64,000 nt of DNA from Strongylocentrotus purpuratus (Eukaryota > Echinodermata > Echinoidea > Camarodonta > Strongylocentrotidae). The notes beneath the pieces are model-generated. The model saw only the letters and a list, made by a program, of their open reading frames with translations. It was not told where the DNA came from and ran no database searches. The stretch lies in assembly GCF_000002235.5 (NCBI RefSeq), contig NW_022145552.1, positions 1,929,501 through 1,993,500 of the forward strand. The letters are read 5' to 3'. Shown piece after piece: positions 58,541 through 64,000 of the stretch; position 1 is the first letter of the stretch; every line of letters begins with the position of its first letter. The translations under genes were made by a program, and so were the position numbers.

Positions 58541-61500
58541 TGTGTGACAATCTTTGAAATGTGTGTGACTGTATGTTTGAAAGCTCTATTTGTTTCTGTA
58601 CAAGCCTACTTTAATTTTGCATAAAGTACCAAGGATTAGATATTTTTGTGGAAGGATTGTATGTTATAGTCCCCAAAATTTGAGGAAAAATTATAGATAT
58701 TCTGCAGTCACTGGTTGACTTGATTAGTTTTTGAGGCATGGCCATTTCCATTTTACTGGTTGCTACCAAATGCAACAGAAACCATCAGAATGGGTGGGTA
58801 AATTTGGATTTACAAGTTGAGAAACTGAGAGAGCGGCTGCAAAAGGGGGGGGGGGGTTGAGAGAAAGAGAAGGGGAGAGAATGGGGTGAGAGAGAGAGAG
58901 GGGGGAGAGAGGGGATTGAGAGAGAGAGGGGGGAGAGAGGGGATTGAGAGAGATGGAATGAGAGAGGGAACGAGAGAGGGAGAGATGACGCAGATGTAGA
59001 GATAATTCACATGGAAGAAGACAGACAGACAGACATAGACAGTGAGGGAGAGCGACACACGCAGGCAGAGAGTGAAAGGAAAAATTATGTTTCGATGGAT
59101 GTAATAGTTGCATGCACCACTTCATATGTGAAAGCAATCATTCATGGACATATGGTATTATTTATACAACATACATTTCGCCCTATACATGTATATACAC
59201 ACTAATTGGTACTAAAAGCTGACATGGACTATGACGTATACCTGAATTTGCAAACTCACAATGTATATTCTTGTATCTGTAATACAAACTAGCCAGATGA
59301 AGGAAATGATAAAATCATATTTTATACTTTCCTATAAAATACATTTATCACAAATCTTCCCTGTGCGAATGTGCATTGTGGCATTGATAATAACGGGTTA
59401 TAATTGATTAGTCACAATCTTTTCTGTCCTATTGCTGGTCTTATGTAATAGTATATTTGTAAAGCGCTTAGAGACATTTGTATTAAGCGCTATATAAAAC
59501 TTAAATATTATTATGTTATTATTATTTATTGTTAATTATACAGAGTGGAATTAAAAAGAACAGATAATATATTTCATACAAAATATCAAATTTTCTCAGA
59601 AGTTATTTCTCCTGGGATCAAATTAAAATACTGTGCGTACTAGGTGCACATAATGAACTGATGAAAGGTGTTGTTTAAAAGGTGTTTTGATAGGTGCTTA
59701 GTCTGTATATTCAGATATTGAAACAATGTTTTCTGAGTCAGACAAGCCAGCTTTAATATCTTTCAGCGATCTTTTGCTTATTCAGGAAACTACCAATTTC
59801 ATCCAGACCTATATTTGTTCAATATCTTGTACATTTCATATACTGCCTTTAGTAGAAATAGTTTCTGTTTACATTGAATATCTTGTGTTTACATTATTTT
59901 TCTCTCTTTTTCTGCTGACATTGAATATCTTGTGTTTACATCATTTTTCTCTCTGGTTTGTTTACTCAGCTGGAATGTAACGTTTGCAGACTACTCATCT
60001 CACGTGTCCAGTGATCAGAGTAACTATGGTGAGTGCAAATTAGAAATGTACAAATTATATACATACATGTAAATATTGCCTGATAAGAGAAAAAAACTCA
60101 GAATTTTCTCAACTAGATTTTCTGCAAGTTTTCTTTTCTCAATATTTGTGATGAATAGTCATTAATGGTCAAGTTGCAATTTTATGACTTTTGTTGTATT
60201 CAATTTCTTGATTTTAATTCTTGAGATGTATACCAATATGTTATATTTCAAATGCAACAGCATAATATGAGCAAACCAACAACAACTTGCTTAAAATTAC
60301 AATCTCAAAAAAGCAGATCTTGCATTTTTGACATGGCAGATCACATGTCATGCATGTGAATCATGAGGACTACCGTAAATCTCTGTGTATAAGACGCACC
60401 CCTATTTTTTTTTTTTTTTTTGGGAGGGGCCGACTCTGTCGGCAGAAAGCCAGGTCCATGTTAAAAAACCTACGCGGGAAGGCCTTTCATTTAACTGCGA
60501 GGTACAGCTGAATGTGTAAGATCATTAATGTAAATTAAAAAACAATAGACGACCTAGGATAGAACCTTGTGGTACGCCGTGTGTAGAGAAGAAAAATTGG
60601 AGGAATTATTATTATAAAAACTACAGATTGAGATCTATCAGAAAGATTACTTTCAAACCAAGATGACAGAAAAATTTGAGTGTTGTTCTAGTTTCTGAGT
60701 TGGAGTGGTGAGTCAACACACCTATTACTGAGCTGGGAGACATTGCTAGGCATAGTACCAGGTGGAGGGGCATAAATCGAGACTTAATTATTATTTTTTT
60801 TTGTTTTTTTGTACCTGTGTATAAGACCCCCCCCCCCCCCCCGACTTTGAACAAAATTTGGCGGCAAAAGAGTCTTATACACAGTGATTTACAGTAGCTA
60901 TATTTCTTATATATGTTAGGCTTTTCACTAAGCTATTCTTTATTTTTTTGACCAAAATCTCTTGGCATGTATCATTTATTTACAGTTTCAAACATTTCTG
61001 TAAGTCTTGTTTAATTGTTTATAATACACGTGCTGTGTTTACCAGAATACAAGATGGCCATTGATATCTTGCCCCATTTTGTCCTAATCATTACCAGACC
61101 TGCGTCACTTCTCGTCCATCGCCGACGGTCAGATGGTCACCCTGGACAAGAAGACCGGTGAGATGCTGTGGGTCACCAGTCACAGCTCACCGGTGGTGGC
61201 CATGTACCGCCTGCTGGGGGAGGGGCTGCACAAGGTGGCCCACACCGCGGTGTCACCCAATACCTTGGGTCACCTGCTGGACGGGGGAGAGTACCCCACG
61301 TGGAGGAACCAGCTCCTGGGCTACACCAAGCACACCAAACTAGTGTGAGTATTTATGCAATTGTTTGACCCCTAACCCATAACCTATATGCAGTTGTATG
61401 ACCCCTAACAGACCTGCCAACCAGTATGATTTAGTCGTATTTAGTACGATTTTTAGAAGCAAATACGACAGTACGATTTTCCTGAATAAAATATGATTTT

Positions 61501-63709
61501 CAACAACAAAAAAAACAAAAAAAAACAAAACATTTTTTTTCTTTTTTTTTTTTTCTTTTTTTTTAATATTTTTTTTGTATTTTGTGTGTGTGTTAGCCAT
61601 TTTCAATGGCAAAATGCTCATTCTGTCCTGTAAAGTATCCTACAAGCATCTCAAATTGGCAATTTGGTGATGTTCATTGGTTCATCGAACACATCAGTGG
61701 TGACGGATTCATGCATATTCAACAAATGATCCATTAAAAAAATTGATCCGCGTAACAGTCCGTGTTTATTTTTAGGAATACAACTTTTGTCAGTAAAATA
61801 CAACTTTTGGGATTAAAAAATACAGTTTTTAAACTCCAGAGGTTGGCAGGTCTGCCCTAACCCATAACCTATATGCAGTTGTATGACCCCTAACCCATAA
61901 CCTATATGCAGTTGCATGATCCCTAACCCATAACCAATATGCAGTTGTATGACCCCTAACCCGTAACCTATACACCAAGCATACCAAACTAGTGTGAGTA
62001 CATCTGCATTTGTATGTTTCATGCACCATCGACAATCGCTCTGCAGTTAATTTTTGTACACCAAACAAATTCATGACTTCATTCCGGTTTCGAACGCCAT
62101 GCCTATAACCCATAACCTATACACCAAGCTTACCAAACTAGTGTGAGTACATCTGCATTTGTATGACTCGTCCACCATCGACAATCGTTCTGCAGTTAAT
62201 TTTGTACACTAAACAAATTCATGACTTCATTCCTGTACCAAACCCCATGCCTAACCCTAACCAATAACCTATACAAGAGTATCTTTTTTAAATGATGACT
62301 TAAGTGTAATACGCATCACATTTCTGTTTCTTATAACACAGAGCTCGGTGAATATGCGCAAAACCTTTTAAGACCTTTCAGTTGCCATTCATTTACACGT
62401 TTTAAAAAATCCGAACCTAAACCTGATTGCAACCCCAACACTGTCCCTATATCTTTGACAAAATACAGCCTGGAGCAATTGTCACCAGAGCAAATGCCAC
62501 CTCACCATCATATGGCATTCATCCAACTCATTATTTATTTGCAATGATTTCCATTTGCTAATTGATTATCCGTATGGCAGTTTGTTATTGTTTTCTTACC
62601 AGAATTTGTACTAAACAGGCAATTTTTTTTGTTGGCGGGGGTTGCAGTCATCGATCTGTACAGATTTTTTCCACAAGGCTTTTCAACAGGGGTTGGGGGT
62701 ATAGTAAAAACATCATATTTTATTTTAAAGAATGATATGAATTGCTTCTTCACAGGTTGCACAATGTACAATGTTTTTCCCATACTGGGCATCGTATCGG
62801 TAGAAATTATAAATGAACTTGAATTTGTATCTTAATGACTATTTTTTCTTCTTTTAATGACAATAGGCCCACCCTATACATCGGGGATTATCCATCTGGT
62901 TTGTTGGCTCTGCCAGCTCTTGTGGAGGAGGAAACGGTTCCTATCATAGTAAGTATGACACTCTAGACAAAATGATTGGTTGGATCACATATCTATATGA
63001 AACATATCAAAGAACGAAATCATTGAAAGAAATGGCTAAGATTTTCTTTTTTGCGATTTTGGTATTAGCTGATGATTTTTTTTTTGGGGGGGGGGATGGG
63101 ATGTATCTTATATTCAGTTTAGTTCAATTGAAAATTAATTGATTATAATTTAAGTAAATAGGATCATTCTCTCCTTTTAACAAAGGATAACAAAAATCAA
63201 AATCATGGTGTAATATAGTGTATATGCCAACATTTACAAGCATCTAGATATGAAATGAACAACTGTTGTACAGAGCTTAAGGATGGATTGATGTTTGATG
63301 TACTATAAACGCGCTGAGCGACCCCTATACACATTCACAGGTTTTTTAATTTGTGTTGCAGGTAATTAAGCCCGTTCAAAACAGGCACAAGAAGTCATGT
63401 TTATATTTTTGTGAGTTCTTAAATTTGGCTTGCCGATCTTAGTGCTAAATCCACAAAAACTAATGTACTGCGAATATTTCCATGATTACAGTAGTTGATT
63501 TGAATACAAAACTTTCATCAAAATAGATCAACTATTACATGGTAAGCTAAGATGTTTTTCTCTTCACATTTGTTTGTAGTCTAGAGGTTGGAGCCCTCCC
63601 CTCTTGGAAGGTCCAGGGTTTGATGGTATTACACCCCCCAATGATCGAGACAAGCCTCCCATGAATCCGCTGTCGGACGGCACTAACATCCAAGGACTTA
63701 TTCTACTTG
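51496..63709 (+). CDS. ERN1: IRE1 homologue (ERN1), 5' part: signal peptide and lumenal domain; continues past the window
   Basis: Join: 51496-51606, 52147-52276, 57004-57110, 57635-57707, 58263-58434, 59970-60028, 61098-61344, 62867-62948, 63580-63709. The 1111 bases give 370 residues in one frame with matching phases throughout. Family knowledge: IRE1 is the ER membrane sensor of the unfolded protein response. Its lumenal domain detects misfolded protein, and its cytosolic kinase and RNase splice XBP1 mRNA. Seen here: a hydrophobic signal peptide, then blocks aligning with human ERN1, including LLLVSTLDGSMHALNQRTG, FLPDPTDGTLYVLG, KLPLTIP, FLGRTEFTVTMFD and PTLYIGDYPSGLLALPA. The transmembrane, kinase and RNase exons lie beyond 64000. 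An in-frame TGA at 51460 supports the ATG. Confidence 0.95.
52147..52276 (+). CDS. ERN1: IRE1 coding exon 2: start of the lumenal beta-propeller-like domain
   Basis: It begins ACATTTCAG|GGAGAT and reads GLLLVSTLDGSMHALNQRTG, then RTIWTLKE. This matches the first lumenal block of human IRE1 (LLFVSTLDGSLHAVSKRTG). It ends GAAG|GTAATC, one base into the next codon. A 4.7-kb intron follows. Confidence 0.96.
52435..52704 (-). mobile_element. Family A element, truncated copy
   Basis: It carries the words CCGCCTACTAATTGATATAT, GATGATTCCAGAATCCTGCA and ACTGGTCTATACCTTTAA shared with 55367-56320. The left terminus is missing. Confidence 0.6.
52705..55366. other. ERN1: IRE1 intron 2 stretch, no gene seen
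   Basis: AT-rich; a purine-rich block at 53080-53250. No coding resemblance on either strand. Confidence 0.5.
55367..56320 (-). mobile_element. TTAA-flanked inverted-repeat element (family A), split by the hAT insertion
   Basis: The termini TTAAAGGTAAAGACCAGTAT and the complementary right end face inward, with TTAA at both borders. Removing 55664-56242 gives an element of about 375 bases similar to 10713-11117. Shared interior words include GATGATTCCAGAACCTTGCA and CAATCGCATGACCA. It lies in IRE1 intron 2. Confidence 0.75.
55664..56234. mobile_element. hAT-like nonautonomous DNA transposon with 8-bp target duplication
   Basis: The ends are CAGGCCTTCTCAACT and its exact inverted complement. 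The flanks carry an identical 8-bp duplication TGCTAGAT (55656-55663 and 56235-56242). This length and the CAG..TTCTCAA terminus are typical of hAT elements. The 571-bp interior has no transposase ORF but is GC-rich at the left end and includes a CGCGCGCG run. It is inserted into an older inverted-repeat element (55367-56320). Confidence 0.85.
56345..56528 (-). mobile_element. tRNA-derived SINE (reverse strand)
   Basis: Its complement begins GGTGTTGTGGTCCAGTGGAT and carries the B box AGGGTTCAAATCCCTGTCAC, followed by GGGCAAGACATTCATTTACA, which resembles the body at 6240-6270. It lies just downstream of the family A element in IRE1 intron 2. Confidence 0.75.
56785..56825 (+). repeat. Decoy copy of the IRE1 exon 3 acceptor
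   Basis: TATAACCTTTTT..TATTCCAGATCCAGTA here repeats the true acceptor region at 56967-57011. The decoy AG is at 56816-56817 and only about 10 bases of exon are included, after which similarity stops. Confidence 0.6.
57004..57110 (+). CDS. ERN1: IRE1 coding exon 3, lumenal domain
   Basis: It begins TATTCCAG|ATCCAG, completing GAT, and reads DPVVKMAVDNPDGFTFLPDP, then TDGTLYVLGPGGDGLK. This matches IRE1 AFLPDPNDGSLYTLG. It ends CTAAAA|GTAAGT in phase 0. The sequence TATTCCAGATCCAGTA also occurs at 56810-56825, 186 bases upstream, as a decoy acceptor. Confidence 0.95.
57205..57500 (+). repeat. Possible dispersed repeat, second copy at the right edge
   Basis: GTTTAACAATTTTAAATCTG here nearly matches GTTTAACAATGTTAAATCTG at 63975-63994, where the window ends. 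Extent and family unknown. IRE1 intron 3. Confidence 0.35.
57635..57707 (+). CDS. ERN1: IRE1 coding exon 4, lumenal domain
   Basis: It begins TTTCTTTCAG|AAACTA and reads KLPLTIPSIVSSSPFRGPDN, then MLYT, matching IRE1 [20 protein letters not shown]. It ends ACAG|GTAAGG, one base into a Gly codon. Confidence 0.93.
57840..57908. repeat. GGGC-TTAACTC family, partial copy in IRE1 intron 4
   Basis: The complement of ACACCCTTCTGGCTCTCTGC reads GCAGAGAGCCAGAAGGGTGT, matching the family arm. GCTGTTAACTC on the other side is a weak partner. A further single arm (AACGCCCTTCTGGCTCTCAG) lies at 3794-3813. Confidence 0.5.
58263..58434 (+). CDS. ERN1: IRE1 coding exon 5, lumenal domain
   Basis: It begins GATATATCAG|GGAGAA and reads GRKADTWIAVDVNSGHKKQT, then SSCPLTSSSTLFLGRTEFTV and TMFDSTNSNK. 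The CP.TS..LFLGRTE.T.TM.D pattern matches human IRE1. It ends AAAAT|GTAAGC, two bases into a codon. The acceptor pyrimidine tract is weak. Confidence 0.95.
58497..58998 (+). repeat. GA-rich microsatellites in IRE1 intron 5
   Basis: Short (GA)n at 58512-58540, then a 150-base imperfect array at 58849-58998 with GGGGAGAGAGGGGATTGAGA repeated twice. Confidence 0.9.
59449..59527 (+). mobile_element. SINE tail fragment
   Basis: AAAGCGCTTAGAGACATTTG, then TTAAGCGCTATATAAA and (ATT)n, as in the tail of the SINE at 6156-6500. The tRNA-like head is absent. Confidence 0.65.
59871..59964 (+). repeat. Tandem duplication of the IRE1 exon 6 pyrimidine tract
   Basis: ACATTGAATATCTTGTGTTT followed by ACATTATTTTTCTCTCT occurs twice 47 bases apart, ending directly before the acceptor TTTACTCAG. 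Confidence 0.85.
59970..60028 (+). CDS. ERN1: IRE1 coding exon 6, lumenal domain (short)
   Basis: It begins TTTACTCAG|CTGGAA and reads WNVTFADYSSHVSSDQSNY, matching IRE1 WNATYFDYAASLPEDDVDY. It ends TATG|GTGAGT. Its upstream pyrimidine tract is a 47-base tandem duplication (59871-59964). Confidence 0.92.
60373..60894. mobile_element. TA-flanked inverted-repeat element (MITE-like) carrying a LINE fragment
   Basis: The left end CGTAAATCTCTGTGTATAAG is mirrored by a right end whose complement is CTGTAAATCACTGTGTATAA. TA flanks both sides, as for Tc1/mariner-type insertions. Poly(T) and poly(C) runs and the LINE fragment occupy the interior, suggesting later insertion or capture. Confidence 0.6.
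60425..60790 (-). mobile_element. Decayed LINE reverse-transcriptase fragment
   Basis: On the minus strand, short pieces of a non-LTR reverse transcriptase can be read in different frames: WFESNLSDRSQSVV, then GVPQGSILG, then YINDLTHS. These are the conserved order of RT motifs in Jockey/CR1/L2-type LINEs (WFxSYLxxRxQ, GVPQGSILGPLLF, YINDL). Frames shift between pieces and stops occur, so this is a dead fragment of about 350 bases. It lies inside the inverted-repeat element at 60373-60894, within IRE1 intron 6. Confidence 0.7.
61098..61344 (+). CDS. ERN1: IRE1 coding exon 7, lumenal domain
   Basis: It begins CATTACCAG|ACCTGC, completing Asp, and reads DLRHFSSIADGQMVTLDKKT, then GEMLWVTSHSSPVVAMYRLL and EGLHKVAHTAVSPNTL. 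This matches the human IRE1 region HFVSNGDGLVVTVDSESGDV to EGLRKVMHINV. It ends CTAGT|GTGAGT, two bases into a Val codon. The last about 30 exon bases plus donor recur twice in the following intron. Confidence 0.96.
61409..61854. mobile_element. Inverted-repeat element, possibly hAT-like, in IRE1 intron 7
   Basis: CAGACCTGCCAACC at the left and its exact complement GGTTGGCAGGTCTG at the right. Flanks CCCCTAAC and GCCCTAAC would be an 8-base target duplication with one mismatch if the outermost C/G are excluded. The interior holds A- and T-runs but no ORF. It has split an array of CCCTAACCCATAACCTATAT repeats. Confidence 0.65.
61855..62275 (+). repeat. Two copies of the 3' edge of IRE1 exon 7 and a CCCTAACCCATAACC array
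   Basis: The end of exon 7 with donor (ACACCAAGC then ACCAAACTAGTGTGAGTA) recurs at 61971-62000 and 62121-62150, decoy donors at 61994 and 62144. Each is followed by the same about 120 bases (ATCTGCATTTGTATG, TTCTGCAGTTAATTTT, AAATTCATGACTTCATTCC). A 31-32-base array of CCCTAACCCATAACCTATAT precedes them. Reading past the true donor meets TGA at once. Confidence 0.85.
62280..62515 (+). repeat. Dispersed repeat shared with 4560-5350
   Basis: CACATTTCTGTTTCTTATAA, AACACAGAGCTCGGTGAATA and AGCCTGGAGCAATTGTCACC match the earlier copy. IRE1 intron 7. Confidence 0.55.
62867..62948 (+). CDS. ERN1: IRE1 coding exon 8, lumenal domain
   Basis: It begins GACAATAG|GCCCAC, completing Val, and reads PTLYIGDYPSGLLALPALVE, then EETVPII, matching IRE1 PTLYVGKYSTSLYASPSMV. 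It ends ATCATA|GTAAGT in phase 0. Confidence 0.95.
62949..63579. other. ERN1: IRE1 intron 8, nothing recognised
   Basis: Contains T9-G9 at 63077-63094; otherwise unremarkable. Confidence 0.6.
63580..63709 (+). CDS. ERN1: IRE1 coding exon 9, lumenal domain (last in window)
   Basis: It begins TTTGTTTGTAG|TCTAGA and reads SRGWSPPLLEGPGFDGITPP, then a Pro/Asp/Asn-rich linker and TNIQGLILLG. PLLEGP..DGVT is a human IRE1 block. It ends CTTG|GTAAGT; the next exon lies outside the window. Confidence 0.92.
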
Positions 63710-63749
63710 GTAAGTATTTCACTGCAACTATTTATGTAAACTTGGATCT

Positions 63750-63868
63750 GTGAAATGATTACATATGATAGTGATGATGATGGTAGTAATCATGGTGATG
63801 ATGATGGAGATGATATTGACGCCAATGATGGTGATCGCGGTGAAGTCAATATTGGTAATGGTGGTTGA
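63750..63868 (+). repeat. GATGATGGT-rich simple repeat
   Basis: Imperfect (GAT)n/(GGT)n directly after IRE1 exon 9, in the intron. Confidence 0.85.
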
Positions 63869-64000
63869 ATTGGCCACTCATATAATGTTCAAAAGTATTA
63901 GGCCAGTAATAAACTCCTAACCTCTGGGAAAATCCAGTGAATGAACCTTCACACAACTGTAACCAAATAGAGGCACTGTTTAACAATGTTAAATCTGAGA

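Noticed and set aside
61855-61985. Telomere-like CCCTAACCC repeats
   Set aside because: The unit is a 31-32-base intronic minisatellite containing one CCCTAACCC, not a (CCCTAA)n array.
1-64000. Retroviral or other LTR elements, Polintons, CRISPR arrays
   Set aside because: No paired long direct repeats with gag/pol-like frames, no capsid-like frames and no spaced repeat array were seen.

Overview
The window is eukaryotic, intron-rich, AT-rich metazoan DNA. Two spliced host genes can be read directly. Introns average several kilobases and are packed with short inverted-repeat transposons, tRNA-derived SINEs with a GCGCTATRTAAA-type tail, ACATGTACATGT runs, and long poly(C)/poly(G) tracts. This mix points to a marine deuterostome, most likely an echinoderm and perhaps a sea urchin. 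That assignment is an inference from repeat style and protein divergence, not a proof.

Region 1-45 kb (minus strand): a TEX2 homologue, an ER membrane lipid-transfer protein with an SMP domain. Seven coding exons (43653-42187, 30338-29457, 18688-18432, 8349-8227, 7072-6872, 5629-5509, 4186-4103) join in phase into an uninterrupted 1044-residue protein. It has a disordered N-terminus, a paired membrane segment, a PH-like region and an SMP domain. A 5' UTR piece (43677-43654) precedes the ATG, and a candidate untranslated first exon ends at 45057. Region 45-51.4 kb is the divergent spacer. From 51.5 kb to the right edge (plus strand) lies the 5' part of an IRE1 (ERN1) homologue. Nine exons encode the signal peptide and about 350 residues of the lumenal stress-sensing domain. 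The transmembrane, kinase and RNase exons lie beyond the window.

TEX2 and ERN1 are also next-door neighbours in human (17q23), so this is an old linkage, although here they are head-to-head. Both products work in the endoplasmic reticulum.

The most unusual feature is that several exon edges have been tandemly duplicated into their neighbouring introns together with the splice site. The start of TEX2 exon 3 is present four extra times, one copy carrying a fourfold 21-bp expansion. TEX2 exon 5 is partly copied on both sides, and the end of IRE1 exon 7 is copied twice. IRE1 exon 3 has a decoy acceptor, and the pyrimidine tract of IRE1 exon 6 is doubled. In every case I translated, using a decoy would bring a premature stop. 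Other notable items are a cluster of small hairpins sharing GGGCATTAACTC, a nested hAT-like element with an exact 8-bp target duplication, a 0.9-kb inverted-repeat element filled with an internal minisatellite, a 122-bp satellite array, a near-perfect 231-bp foldback, a short PHD-finger-like ORF inside TEX2 intron 2, and a decayed LINE reverse-transcriptase fragment in IRE1 intron 6. No rRNA, functional tRNA, CRISPR array or retroviral element was recognised.
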